Shown: piece by piece, positions 1 through 9,700 of the stretch
How positions within the stretch are numbered: the first letter of the stretch is position 1
Layout of the letters: each line of letters begins with the position of its first letter
Position numbers and translations under genes: made by a program
Notes under the pieces: generated by a model
The model's input: the letters and a program-made list of their open reading frames with translations, nothing else
Database searches by the model: none
What the model was told of the DNA's origin: nothing
Assembly (NCBI RefSeq): GCF_000236585.1
Contig: NC_017278.1
Coordinates: 62,001 to 126,000, forward strand
From: Thermus sp. CCB_US3_UF1
GTDB lineage: Bacteria > Deinococcota > Deinococci > Deinococcales > Thermaceae
Reading direction: 5' to 3'
DNA: 64,000 bases

Positions 1-19
1 CTCTTGCAAGCCTCAGGAC

Positions 20-1192
20 TCAAGCCTGTGGCCTGACGGCGGGCAGGCCAAGGAGGGTCTCCAGGTCCACCACATATCCCCTGCGCTCCTCTTCCAGGAG
101 GTGGCGGTAGATCCCTAAGGTCACATGGGGACTGGCATGCCCCAACCGTTCGCTGACCACCTCCAGGGGGATACCCCGGGAAAGGGCCAGGCTAGCCCAG
201 GTGTGCCTGAGGTCGTGGACCCGGACTTTCCCCAGTCCTGCCCTCTGGGCTAGACGGCGGAGGTAGTGGTTGAAGGCATCGGGGTCAAAGGGCTTGTTGC
301 CCCCAAAGAGAAAGGCTTCCTCCAGGACTTCCTGAGGCAGGCGCTGAGCTAGCTCCTCCTTCCAGGCCCTGAGGCGGAGGAGAAGGCTTTGGGGCAAGGG
401 GACAACCCTTCGGGCTGTTCGGGTTTTAGGCTGGGTGAAGTCTCCCTTGCCGTTCACCTTGGTCCAACTCCGCCAGACCCGGAGTTCCCCCCTTTCCAGG
501 TCCACGTCCCGCCACTGCAGGGCCAGAGCCTCGCCCCGCCTTAGACCCGTCTCCAGGAGAAGGCGAAGGAGAAGAGCCATCTCCCGGCTCCTTGCCCCAT
601 CCGCAACTTCCAGGAGACGGAGCACCTCCTGGGGCTCCAAGGCCCGGGCTGCCCTTTCCCCTTGGGGCAACCGGAGCCGTATAGCCCCTGCGGGATTGCG
701 GGGGAGGAGTTCCAGTTCGCAAGCCCTCTGGAAGAGGGCCCGGAGCCGGTTCAGGACCTTGCGCACCGTTCTAGGGGCATACCCCTGACGCAACTGGTCC
801 ACGACCCTCTGAACATGTAGGGGCCGCACCTCCTGGAGGCGCATCCTTCCCAAGGGATCATGGGCTGAAGGGTCCTTCAGGGAAGGCAGGGCGTAGACCA
901 ACTCCTGACGAGCCAGCCGGAGGGAGTTGGGTCTCAAGCCTTCCCCTTCCAGCCCCTGGAGGTACCTCTGGGCAAATTGGACCACGGTGACCTGGGAAGG
1001 CTCGGGAAGGAGACCCTGGGCCCTTTCCGCCACCATCTTGGCCAACAGCTCCTCCGCCTCCCGGCGCGTGCGGGCGTACCGGCAGAGCTTCTTCAGCTTC
1101 CCCGTAGCCTCGTCCACCCAACGGAGCTCGGCCACCCACTTTTGGGCTGCCTTGTGGTAGTACGTGGTTCCACCGCCTTTACCCCTGGCCAT
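20..1192 (-). CDS. Tyrosine recombinase (phage-type integrase)
   Basis: Site-specific recombinase expected to insert and excise the element at the left end of the window. Three parts are visible: an N-terminal arm-binding-like region rich in basic and aromatic residues, a SAM-like core-binding domain (about residues 45-125), and a C-terminal catalytic domain. Catalytic residues are Arg in TGLRRGE (about 216), a lysine in the PKTRTARR hairpin, HDLRHTW (about 327), GHAS and the nucleophile Tyr in LGIYRHL (about 360). I start at the ATG at 1192 because AAGGAGG lies 7 bases upstream. A longer frame to 1225 overlaps the preceding gene's stop. It is the last gene of the minus-strand rep-int pair. 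The attachment site must lie at or just beyond base 1, so it is not visible. Confidence 0.93.
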   Translation of the reverse strand: MARGKGGGTTYYHKAAQKWVAELRWVDEATGKLKKLCRYARTRREAEELLAKMVAERAQGLLPEPSQVTVVQFAQRYLQGLEGEGLRPNSLRLARQELVYALPSLKDPSAHDPLGRMRLQEVRPLHVQRVVDQLRQGYAPRTVRKVLNRLRALFQRACELELLPRNPAGAIRLRLPQGERAARALEPQEVLRLLEVADGARSREMALLLRLLLETGLRRGEALALQWRDVDLERGELRVWRSWTKVNGKGDFTQPKTRTARRVVPLPQSLLLRLRAWKEELAQRLPQEVLEEAFLFGGNKPFDPDAFNHYLRRLAQRAGLGKVRVHDLRHTWASLALSRGIPLEVVSERLGHASPHVTLGIYRHLLEEERRGYVVDLETLLGLPAVRPQA

Positions 1193-1221
1193 CCTCCAAC
1201 CTCCTTCGGTCCCTAGCTTGC

Positions 1222-3150
1222 TCACAGCTTTGGAACCCCGCGATCGGATTCTAGCCCTGGCCCGTTTACAGACAGGGCTAAAGGCCTCAGCCTGTTTCCT
1301 CCGGCCAGACGTTCCCTTGCCACGACTGCCTTGGAGAGGGCACCCAACACCGCTTCAAGCAACCCTTGCTCCTTCCTGACCTGAAGGAGCTCCGGGAGAG
1401 GCAGATAAGCAGATCCCTTGGAGACCTTGTTGCCAGAGGCATCGGGGTGGAAAAAGCCTACCTCCACCCTCTGGATGACACCCGCCCGCTTGAGTAACCC
1501 TAGGGCCTCGGACACCGTTCGCTTGGATACCCTGTACCTCTTGGCCGTGGCATTGTACCCTATGCGGGCAACCCCAAAGAGGGAGGCTTTCTCCAGAACT
1601 TCCGCGCTGATCAAAAGGGCGAGCCGGACGGTGGAGGAGGAAAGGCCTAGGTCCCGAGCCCAAGCCCCTAGGCGGTCGGGGTTTGTCTCTAGAAAGCTCT
1701 GCACCTCTTGGAGCAGACCACCCCCTAAAACCCCCTCCAAAAAGTCGTGCCAACACACCTCTCTCCTGGTCCTGGCTCTCTGGTAGGTCCTGCGAATCCC
1801 ATAGAGCCGCTTGCTCTTTTCCTCGTCCCCTTGCAGCAGGTGCTGGACCTCTTGGATGAACACTTCCTCGGGGATCCCCTGCCGGGCAGCAAAACCAGCT
1901 AGACCTAGGATCAGATTCTGCCGACTTCCCTTGACGTAACCCAAGGAAGCAGAAGAGATTAGCCGCCTTAAACCCTCCAGGGTTCCCTGCTCCAGCCAGC
2001 CTTCCTCCGGGAATACAGGGTTCACTTTATCTCCCCTGCGCAAGGCATAGTAATCTTCCGAAGAAAGGGGGTAGCTTCGATCCTGGGACCCTGGCGGAAG
2101 GGCGTCCGGGCTTTTAGCTCGAGCGGACTTGCTGGACGATTCCCCCAGCGGGGCTTTGTCCCTTTTCGCATGGGGGAGAACGGAGGCCCTTGCCCTGAAC
2201 GGGGCCTTTGGCTGAGTCTTATTAGGGAATTCTAGCCTCTGGGAAACCTGGTCCCACGAGTTTAGTCTTTCCTCCAAGAACCGAACCATAGGGCCAAGGG
2301 GTGAGGGATACCCAAACTCGACATGCTTTAGACCATCCCCCAGACAGCGCAAGGGCAACAATAGGAACCTACCGGGGCCACTTTCCCTCGTAGGATAGGC
2401 CACCACTTCCTTAACCGAGTCCCTAGGGAAATGCCGCAGGGCTAACTTCCTGAGAAATTGACCGAGCTGATAGGCCCTTTTCAGGGGGACTGTCTTGCGA
2501 AAAAGAAAGTACAGGTGAACCTGTCCGCTGAAGGAAGAGCCGTAAAAACCCCAGAGCCCAAGGGAGTCCCGTACCTCAGCCAGGAACCCCACCACCTGCG
2601 CCCTGAAGGCTTCTAGGGGACAGTCCACGTCCAACGCCACCACGCGGGTCCCATATCTCGGCATCCACCAGGATCCGACCCGCTTCCCCCTACGAGAAAC
2701 CGCATGATCTGTGCCCACCAGGAGGACCCCAAGCTCAAAGTGAAGGTAGAGCGCCAGGAGCACCTCAGTCCGACTGAGCCCCTCCAGGACAGAAAACACC
2801 CTCTTGTCCGGGGATGCCAAAAGCAAACAGCGTTGAGGTAGGCTAAACAACGCCCTAAGCCGAGCCAGTAACCGCCTAACCCTCTTCACCCTCAAGAGCT
2901 CAGCCCAAGCTTCCAGATGAGGACAGGGTTGGGAGAGTTTCTTGATGTAGTGGTAAAGGTAGCGATATTCACTGGGCAGATCCCCCGTGCACTGACCCCA
3001 CTCGCCTTGCTGAATGTCCCCGCCCTTCTGCTGGTCATCCTGCAGAGCACCAGGGACACAGGAAGCATCACCCTGCAGACTGGATGCGACACCTGAGTCC
3101 GAGGAACGGCTTAGGCAACTGCAATTTATGCAACCTGCATAGTGTACCAA
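1222..3150 (-). CDS. Replication protein of an integrated element, AEP primase-like
   Basis: Large protein directly upstream of the integrase, probably the initiator/primase of the mobile element. The middle third carries a pattern typical of archaeo-eukaryotic primases: a hydrophobic strand ending ALDVDCP (about residue 172, the DxD motif), then SFSGQVHLYF (about 207, the SxH motif), then an arginine and LLLPLR region. The C-terminus has a winged-helix-like segment (AKRYRVSKRTVSEALGLLKRAG, about 540). The frame opens with a GTG at 3168, but a TTG at 3150 has AGGAGG five bases upstream and is preferred. The first 40 residues are cysteine- and serine-rich and unconvincing, so the start is uncertain. 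Function is inferred from motifs and context; no close family member is recognised with certainty. Confidence 0.55.
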   Translation of the reverse strand: MVHYAGCINCSCLSRSSDSGVASSLQGDASCVPGALQDDQQKGGDIQQGEWGQCTGDLPSEYRYLYHYIKKLSQPCPHLEAWAELLRVKRVRRLLARLRALFSLPQRCLLLASPDKRVFSVLEGLSRTEVLLALYLHFELGVLLVGTDHAVSRRGKRVGSWWMPRYGTRVVALDVDCPLEAFRAQVVGFLAEVRDSLGLWGFYGSSFSGQVHLYFLFRKTVPLKRAYQLGQFLRKLALRHFPRDSVKEVVAYPTRESGPGRFLLLPLRCLGDGLKHVEFGYPSPLGPMVRFLEERLNSWDQVSQRLEFPNKTQPKAPFRARASVLPHAKRDKAPLGESSSKSARAKSPDALPPGSQDRSYPLSSEDYYALRRGDKVNPVFPEEGWLEQGTLEGLRRLISSASLGYVKGSRQNLILGLAGFAARQGIPEEVFIQEVQHLLQGDEEKSKRLYGIRRTYQRARTRREVCWHDFLEGVLGGGLLQEVQSFLETNPDRLGAWARDLGLSSSTVRLALLISAEVLEKASLFGVARIGYNATAKRYRVSKRTVSEALGLLKRAGVIQRVEVGFFHPDASGNKVSKGSAYLPLPELLQVRKEQGLLEAVLGALSKAVVARERLAGGNRLRPLALSVNGPGLESDRGVPKL

Positions 3151-3194
3151 TGACACCTCCTGCTCCACCTAAGGACATCGTTTCTTCCACTGGC

Positions 3195-3377
3195 TCAGAG
3201 CTTCTTGATCTGACCCCGCTTGATCTGTTCCAGGACCTCCCGGGGTACCAACCACCGACGTCCGAGCTTGATGCCAAGCTGCCGAGCAATCTTATAGGCC
3301 GTGTCACGTCCAATCAGGTCCTCACCTAGCTCTTCTCTTAGGTCCTTTACACTTAGTAGAACCTTCTCCCTACCCAT
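3195..3377 (-). CDS. Excisionase-like helix-turn-helix protein
   Basis: Sixty-residue basic protein with a MerR/excisionase-type fold: an N-terminal LLSVKDLREELG helix, RDTAYKIARQLGIKLGRRWLVPREVLEQI as helix-turn-helix plus wing, and a lysine-rich tail. This matches the excisionase-family DNA-binding layout, in which a substrate-recognition helix is followed by a strand beginning GRRW. It lies upstream of the replication gene on the same strand, so it may be Xis, a repressor, or a copy-control protein. The gap to the divergent zinc-finger gene holds a repeated octamer that could be its operator. Confidence 0.6.
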   Translation of the reverse strand: MGREKVLLSVKDLREELGEDLIGRDTAYKIARQLGIKLGRRWLVPREVLEQIKRGQIKKL

Positions 3378-3419
3378 ACATGGTTAATTTAAGAGTTTTT
3401 GGGCGCTTTGTCAACATCT

Positions 3420-3438
3420 TATCCGTTCACTATCCGTT
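3420..3438. repeat. Direct octamer repeat in divergent intergenic region
   Basis: TATCCGTT occurs twice, at 3420-3427 and 3431-3438, one helical turn apart. It lies in the divergent gap between the excisionase-like gene and the zinc-finger gene. The spacing suits a dimeric DNA-binding protein, possibly the small HTH protein next to it. Confidence 0.4.
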
Positions 3439-3546
3439 GCAAGCCCAACGGCCCCATATCACCCCTTGATGCAATGGGGGACCATTCTTCTGGGGAGGCT
3501 CTATAGGATACCCAAAACCTGCTTGCTTGTGTCTTCAGCTAGGGTT

Positions 3547-4785
3547 ATGATTCCCCTTGTGCACTCCGAGTTAAAGATTGCGCTTACCGTTCTGCCCGTA
3601 CCCGTCCTTCAGGACGTGGTCTGGGCAGAAAGGCCTGAGGACATACCCCCCTGGGACTGGACCCGTGGGTACTCGCCCGTACAGCCCCTTTCCAGGTTTG
3701 GGGAGGACTACGACCTGGACACCCCTGAGGAGGAGGTTGACCGGGATCATCCACTGCCCTCTTGGCTCAAGTTGACAAAGTTCTACCCCCGGCTGGTGCG
3801 GAAGTGGGCGTCCAGTGATATCTGGGAACCCAGCCCAGAGTCCAACCTGCCGCCCAAGGCTTCTGTATCCCCCCTAGAGGCCTTCCAGAGGGTGTACAGG
3901 GCCCTACAACAGGACCAAGACCCCTTGCAGCCCGATAGCCTCACCCGCAAGACGATAGGGGAGATGGCCCGGAAGGCGGGTATCCTGTCCTCGTTCGAAC
4001 CGGACTGGAGGCTTTCGGGTGAGGGGGTCTGGGGGAGGTTTTCTGGGGCAAACAGCCTTCTCAGGGACGACAGCCTATGGGCTTGGGTTGAGGCCGCCTA
4101 CTTCTTCCAGACCGTCCGTCTGGCTTTAAAGCTCCGTGAGGAGAGTAACCTGCCCCCGAAACCGATCCTGCAGAGAGTGATTCAAGAATTGGGCTTCCCA
4201 CTTGAGGTCTTGGAGGAGAATGGCCAGGCAGGGGTGGAGCTTCGCGTCCGTCCAGCCGGTGATCCCTTGGAGGGCGCAAAGCGCAGGGGTCTAGACATCG
4301 CCCTAGAGTACTTGGGGAGAGGCAGAAGCCTGAGGGTTTCTGGCCTGGAGAATGTGCTACGTGAGGAAGCTACCCGACACGTGGTCCTAGAGCCCGTGTC
4401 CAAGTTCGAGACCCACACGCCTATAAGGGCTCCTCGGATACCTCTGGCTCTCCTCAAGAAGAGGTCCGAGCAGGTGAGGAAGCAGAGTCAGTTGGATGAG
4501 TCCTGGAAGGAGTGGGCCCAGGAACTCCGAGAGATTTGGGAGGAGTGGGTGCAGTCGGAGCAGGAGGGGCAGAACCGGCGTGCGCAGTCAGCTGCCCATT
4601 ACTTTGGTTTTATGAGCCTCATTGACCTCGGCCTGCTCCAGCTGCTGAGACGGGACTATGTGGCCTGCGAGTGGTGCGGGAAGGTCTTCTCGCCCCGGCG
4701 GAGGGATACACGCTACTGTAGCGATGTCTGCAGGATGAAGGCTTGGAGGAACCAAAGGGCAAGCAGCAAACACAAAGTGGAGTGA
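3547..4785 (+). CDS. Zinc-finger protein of unknown function (CGNR-like C-terminus)
   Basis: About 412 residues. The final 40 residues form a recognisable zinc-binding module: CEWCGKVFSPRRRDTRYCSDVC followed by RMKAWRNQR, the layout of the CGNR/ABATE-type fingers common in Actinobacteria and Deinococcus-Thermus. The rest has no motif I recognise. It contains acidic and proline-rich stretches and a long charged helix region before the finger. The reading frame is open back to 3466. The ATG at 3547 is chosen because the extra 27 residues look non-coding, but neither start has a good ribosome site. It diverges from the excisionase-like gene and is probably cargo or a regulator of the integrated element. 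Confidence 0.6.
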   Translation: MIPLVHSELKIALTVLPVPVLQDVVWAERPEDIPPWDWTRGYSPVQPLSRFGEDYDLDTPEEEVDRDHPLPSWLKLTKFYPRLVRKWASSDIWEPSPESNLPPKASVSPLEAFQRVYRALQQDQDPLQPDSLTRKTIGEMARKAGILSSFEPDWRLSGEGVWGRFSGANSLLRDDSLWAWVEAAYFFQTVRLALKLREESNLPPKPILQRVIQELGFPLEVLEENGQAGVELRVRPAGDPLEGAKRRGLDIALEYLGRGRSLRVSGLENVLREEATRHVVLEPVSKFETHTPIRAPRIPLALLKKRSEQVRKQSQLDESWKEWAQELREIWEEWVQSEQEGQNRRAQSAAHYFGFMSLIDLGLLQLLRRDYVACEWCGKVFSPRRRDTRYCSDVCRMKAWRNQRASSKHKVE

Positions 4786-4988
4786 GGAGAGCTGGCTAGG
4801 GCTTCCCTTGGAAAGAGAGCCCCTCGGTCCTGTTAATGGGGGTTGCAGTTGGCGGGACTCTCTATCCCTGACGGCAGCTACACCTCTTTGTAAAGCCTGT
4901 GGGTTCGCTATACCAAAGTCCCTTGAGACAAGGCTTCTGGGAACGGAGGTACATCAAAAGAGCTGACTCCAAATGCCCTGGATCCCTT

Positions 4989-5169
4989 GGTTCAGCCCGC
5001 CCCTGCTTTCGGGTTCAACCCTCTTCCCACATATCATGAGAGAATGGTGAGCGGATGGGTAGGCAAATGAAGAGGGGGGCCGGCTGAACCTTAGTTATAG
5101 GAGTAGTAAAAGGCTGAACCCAAATTCCTTTTCTCTTCAGGATGGGCTAGATAGGGTTTGGGTTCACCC
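4989..5169. repeat. Cluster of five 9-bp iteron-like repeats
   Basis: GGTTCAGCC at 4989, GGTTCAACC at 5012, the inverse GGCTGAACC at 5082 and 5112, and GGTTCACCC at 5161. The five copies fall within 181 bases of a 400-base stretch (4786-5185) that holds no convincing gene. The first two are 23 bases apart in direct orientation, and the next two are 30 apart and inverted. The cluster lies between the element's genes and a broken winged-helix gene. It could be a replication origin for the AEP-like protein or an operator array. The rest of 4786-5185 shows nothing I can identify. Confidence 0.5.
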
Positions 5170-5185
5170 AAGGAGTGATGCAAGC

Positions 5186-5449
5186 CTAGGTGTCCGCTTC
5201 GGGGTTGGCCAGGATGAGGACTTCTGGACTGCCCCTGCCCTTCAGGGTCGTCTTGGTCCTTACCATCCCCTCTTGCCTCAGGCTGGCCAGAACCCGCTTC
5301 ACGGTGGATTGGGAGGCAATACTCTTCTCCACCACCTCCCTAACCAGTTCCCTGCGGGGAACTCCTTCTGTGCCCGCCTGGGCGGGCTGACGGAGGATGT
5401 AGGCTTTGGCTACGGTGGAAGCCCTATCCTCCCTCTAACTCTTAGGCAT
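5186..5449 (-). pseudogene. Winged-helix regulator fragment with early stop
   Basis: Reading from an ATG at 5449, the frame gives Met-Pro-Lys-Ser, then an amber stop at 5435-5437, then 82 codons of good coding sequence to a stop at 5186. The downstream part is a clear winged helix: VPRRELVREVVEKSIASQST is the recognition region, followed by VKRVLASLRQEGMV and a wing ending KGRGSPEVLILANPEADT. No ATG, GTG or TTG lies between the amber codon and the recognition helix. The gene is therefore either inactivated by one nonsense change or uses an unusual start. It resembles the DNA-binding tails of plasmid replication or repressor proteins and sits beside the iteron-like repeats. Confidence 0.55.
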
Positions 5450-5518
5450 ATGACGATCTTGTCTAACTAGTTTGCCAGATCCAGATTTAGCCGTGAGATA
5501 GCATATGCGGGCAGCTCA

Positions 5519-6689
5519 GTACACGTCAAAACGTGGGACCACCCCTTTAGGATGGACCTGCGCCCACGTGGATGGGCAGGTACCCATAGGAGGTGGTCCC
5601 CATGGAACAGCTTACCCCACTCATCAACGCCTTGAAGCGATACTGGAAGGCCGACCTCAGGCGCCTCACCTTCCTGGCCGCCCTGGTGATGGCTCTGGTC
5701 ACCGCCCGCACCACAAGCGGCCCCAGACTCGCTCTTTCCCTCGGCTCCATAGCCAGCCCTGACCCCCGCTCCGCCTACCGAAGGTTCCAGCGGTTCTTGG
5801 CCTGGCCGGGGCTGGACGGGGAGGGCTATGCCCGCTTCATCTTCGCCCTCCTCCGACCCCAAGGGCTCCTCCTGGTCATGGACCGGACCGAGTGGGAGCT
5901 GGGGAAGAGCAAGGTCAACCTCCTGATGCTGGCCTTCCTGTACCAAGGCCTGGCCGTCCCCCTGTTCTGGAGCTTCCTTCCCCACGACGGCAACTCCTCC
6001 ACCCCCGAACGCATCGCCCTGATGGAGAGGGCCTTGGCTTTCCTGAGGGCCCACTTCCCCCACCTCCGGGTGGAGGGGTTCCTGGCGGATCGGGAGTTCA
6101 TAGGGGAGGCGTGGTTCCGGTACCTGGAGGAGAAGGGCATCCCCCGGTGCATCCGAATCAAGGCCAACACCCGGATGTGGCGGTTGGGCTCGGGCCCTCG
6201 GGCCTGGGAGCTCTTTGCCTCCCTGAAGGTGGGAGAGAGCCGGGTGCCCAGGCGGCGGTACTGGGTCTACGGGCGGCGCATGTGGGTGGTGGGGTTGCGC
6301 CTTGGGGTCCGGGAGTGGCTGATTGTGGCTACGGACCTGGACCCTCACCGGGTGCTGGAGGTGTACGGGCTCAGGTGGGGGATAGAGCGGCTCTTTGGGG
6401 CCCTGAAGGGGCGGGGATTTGACCTGGAGGCCACGCACGTGACGCGGGGGGAGAGGCTTTCGCGGCTTTTGGTCCCCTTGAGCCTGGCCTTCGTGTGGGC
6501 GTTTCGGACGGGGCTTGTGCTGCACCGGGTGCGTCCGGTGAGGCCCAAGAAGCACGGGAGGCTGGGACAGAGCCTCTTCCGGGCGGGGCTGGACCTGCTC
6601 ACCCTTTGGGCGCTTGCCCTCTGGGGTGCAGGGGGAGGAAGGCGCGGAAGTCCCTTGGGGTTATGCCCTATGGAGGTTTTGACGTGTAC
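5519..6689 (+). mobile_element. IS4-family insertion sequence, 1171 bp
   Basis: Bounded by perfect 14-bp terminal inverted repeats, GTACACGTCAAAAC at 5519-5532 and its complement at 6676-6689. It contains one transposase gene. I see no convincing target duplication: the left flank ends GCAGCTCA and the right flank begins ATAGAGCC. The two ends may therefore have been separated by later recombination. The right end is only 20 bases from the stop codon of the large helicase, so the element has landed at the very 3' end of the defence operon without breaking it. Confidence 0.88.
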
Positions 6690-6693
6690 ATAG
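5602..6693 (+). CDS. IS4-family DDE transposase
   Basis: About 363 residues with an RNase-H-type DDE core. The first Asp is in LLVMDRTEW, the second in GFLADREFIG, and the Glu is in YGLRWGIERLFGALKGRG, the YREK-like signature of IS4 transposases. I take the ATG at 5602 because AGGAGGT (5588-5594) lies 7 bases upstream; the frame is open to a GTG at 5593. The coding sequence reads through the right inverted repeat. Its stop codon (6691-6693) lies just outside the element, so the last codons depend on the host flank. The protein appears intact. Confidence 0.9.
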   Translation: MEQLTPLINALKRYWKADLRRLTFLAALVMALVTARTTSGPRLALSLGSIASPDPRSAYRRFQRFLAWPGLDGEGYARFIFALLRPQGLLLVMDRTEWELGKSKVNLLMLAFLYQGLAVPLFWSFLPHDGNSSTPERIALMERALAFLRAHFPHLRVEGFLADREFIGEAWFRYLEEKGIPRCIRIKANTRMWRLGSGPRAWELFASLKVGESRVPRRRYWVYGRRMWVVGLRLGVREWLIVATDLDPHRVLEVYGLRWGIERLFGALKGRGFDLEATHVTRGERLSRLLVPLSLAFVWAFRTGLVLHRVRPVRPKKHGRLGQSLFRAGLDLLTLWALALWGAGGGRRGSPLGLCPMEVLTCT

Positions 6694-6709
6694 AGCCAGT
6701 GCTTTGAAT

Positions 6710-9700
6710 TCAAGGGTGCTCTTTAGAGCTGGCTAGGCCCTCACCTCGCAAGTACCCCAGCACCTCATCAGGGGTTGTATAGGGGCGCACCACCAGCCCC
6801 AGGCCCTCGAGGCCCTCTGGGACCAGATGCTTTTCCCCCCAACGAGCTACGCTTTGCCCCACCACCCGACCTTCCACCACCAAATCCTCCCCCACCTCGT
6901 CGGGGGGAGGGAATCCGGCCTTCCGCAAGGCTTCCAGGAGGGGGCGGTACCCAGGAAGGACCAATGCCAAAGCCTCTTCCCAACTAAGGCCTCCGCCCCT
7001 TCTCCCCAGGTGGAGCCCTAACTCCTCAAAGCCCTTTTCCCAATCCTCCCCCTCGCGGAAAACCAAAAAGGGTACCCCAAGCAGGGTAAGACGCCTGCGG
7101 ATCTCCCTATCCTGTTCCTGTCGCCTTGGGTCCAGGTGGGGCGGGCCGTCCACGTAAATCCCCAGTCCCCTCGCATAGAAGAAGTCAAAGCGGGTGTAGG
7201 TGTCCCCGAGGGCGTAGGTATACTGCACCTCATCGGGGAGGGGTAAGCCGCGCTCGTGGCAGGCTTGAAGCCAACGCCGCTCCAGTTCGCTTTGGCAGCG
7301 GGCCTGAAGCTCCTGCAGGCGGCTTGGGGCTGGTAGGTCCTCAAATACCGTGCTCTGGAGTTCCGTGAAGAAATCCTGGACCAACCGTCGGTCCAGCAGG
7401 GCATGATCCACCTGGTTGCTGTAGTCCATTAGGCAGTCGTAGCATGCCCGCTCGCAGGCCTTTTCCTCACCATGGTGCATGAGGCGCAAAGCGGTGCGGG
7501 CCAGTTCCTGCAGGGGGTGAGACTCCTCCCTCGAGGGCCACTCCGCCAAAGCGGCGAGGGCCCCAAGCCCCCCTTCCTGCCCCTCCACCAAGACCACCCG
7601 GTAAGGCACCTGGGGGTTTGAGATGGGTTGGAGAAAGCCGAAAAGCTCATCTTCCGCCAGCTCCAAGACCACCAAAGCCGCCTTGCGGAAAGCCGCCAGG
7701 AGGCTTTTGTAAAAGGAAAGCCTCTCCCCATCCCCTATCCCTAGGGGAGCAGGAACTTCCAGGGCGAGAACGTCGCTTTCGGCACGCGCCTCGAGGACAA
7801 TCCCCCGCTTTAGGTCTTCCGGTTTGCCCCCCACGGGGCACCGCCCTTCCCTATCCTCCCTCCACGGATGCTCCTCCAGCTCCTTTCCGGTGAGCAGGAA
7901 ACGGCGGCACCGTTGGCAGTAGACAAACCCTTCTTGCAGGGGGTTTTCCTCTTCCTCGTCCAGGAGCCAGGCCCGAAGGCCCTTGTTCATGGCCACCACT
8001 TCGGCGTTGTGCTCGTAAAGCAGGCGGAATGACCCACCCTGCAGCGCCCGGGGAGCCTTGGGGCGCCAGTCCCACTCCACCTCGTAGCCCATGCGGACCC
8101 GATCCTCTTCCTCGCTGGTGATGCGCCGCCGGGGAAGCCCGGTAAGGATGGGAGGGGCGAGGAGGCGGACGTTCGGAAGGGTGGCGCTCAGATCCTTACC
8201 GCAGGCGCGGCACCGGTCCCCCTGGGCTTCCACGTGCCCACAGGTGCAGCGTTTAGCGGTGCGGAAGGCTTCCTCCTTGGGCAAAACCGCAAGCCGGTCC
8301 AGCCGATAGCGGCGGGCACCGAAATAAACGCTGTTCCCCGGAGCGAACTCCGTAAGGGCGATGAAGCTGGGGCGCTCCAGGCGCTCCACTTCCCCACCCG
8401 GGGTGATGAGTTCAGCCCAGGTGGTTACCCGGCCAAAAGCATAGTTGGGGAGAAAGCCCCGGGCAGCCAGATAGCCCCGCAGGTCCAGATCCACCAGGTA
8501 GCGGCGTTGTTTGTCCGCCCGCGTGGCCTCGGCCTGAATCTCCTCTCGGTTGGGGTGCCTGGGCCCCATGTGCTGGAGGCGGGTCATGAACTCGGTGTAG
8601 CGGGCCTGGGCATCGTGGTACTCCTCCCGCCAGGAGTTGAGCTCGGCATCCAGCTCAGCCACAAAGCCTTCCACCGTGGAGCGGACCACCTCCTGGGTGA
8701 ACCAGGGGAATGAGGCCATCTCCCGCCTGAAAGCCTCTCCCACCGCCTGCAGGATGGCGCCTTGATGGGTGGAGATTCCCTGCTCTAAAGCCGCCCTGAA
8801 ACCAGCCCTTAGGGGGTAAAGGTGGGTATGGTCCTCATAGTCCACGGCCTCGCCCACCTTGCCAGGCAGGGAGAAGCCCCACTGGGCTAGGATTTCCAGG
8901 ACCAGGGCCCGTAGATGGGCCTTGACCAGGCGGGGGTTATCCAGCAGGAAACGGGGAGCCTGGACCGAACCCCGAACCATGCGTTCAGGGAAGCGGTAGA
9001 AGTACTGATCGTGGCCCATGGCCCCAGCAAAAGCCTGGATGAGGGCGGGTTGGCCTTTCCGCCCTGCCCGGCCCGAGCGCTGGGCGTAGTTGGCAGGGGA
9101 AGGGGGGATATTGCGCAGGAATACCGAGGAAAGGGCGCCGATATCTATGCCCATCTCCAGGGTAGGGGTAGCCACCAAGACGCTCAAAGGGTCCTCGGGG
9201 TTGCGGAAGCGCTCCTCCAACCGGCGGCGCTCCTCCCCGGATACCTGGGCAGAGTGGGCGCGGGCCTCGAGGGGGAGGGGAAAACGTCGTTTCTCGTAAA
9301 GGGTTTCGTAGAAGGGGTGGACCCGCCGCTCTTCCAGGGCTTGGCTAGGGTACTCAGGGGAGATGCGCAGGGCGTAAAGGGGGCCGGTATAGCCGCTTCT
9401 TGGGCAAAGAAGGTAATCGCCCCCGGTCTTTTCCAGCAGGATGGCGCTGGGGTTCAGGGCCAGGCCCGAAACCTTGTTCCGCCCCCATGAGGGAAGCTCC
9501 CAGGCCACCAGGACCCGCCGATCCTTGAGCGCCCGCACCACCCGGCGTAGGCGAGCGGCGGCCTCTTCCCATGGCAGGTTTAGGGCCCCCATGGTCCACT
9601 GCTCAAAGAGGCTTGGCCGCCGCCGGTCGCCGTAAAGGCGCAAGGTTTGCCCGAAACGGGGTGCCTGGGAGGCACGGACCTCGAGGAGAATAGACCCCCC

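Noticed and set aside
5-14. CTTGCAAG-type palindrome at the left edge also present near 24436, considered as attachment sites of one large element
   Set aside because: Only about 10 identical bases, partly palindromic, and no longer direct repeat around them; too weak for att sites.
5467-6555. Long open frame on the minus strand opposite the IS4 transposase, and many similar frames opposite GC-rich genes (for example 22195-22815, 33327-34064, 49733-51232)
   Set aside because: Proline-, glycine- and arginine-rich translations without motifs; they are by-products of high GC content opposite well-supported genes.
5500-6710. Target-site duplication of the IS4 element, and likewise of the IS256 element
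   Set aside because: Flanks do not match over the expected lengths for either element.
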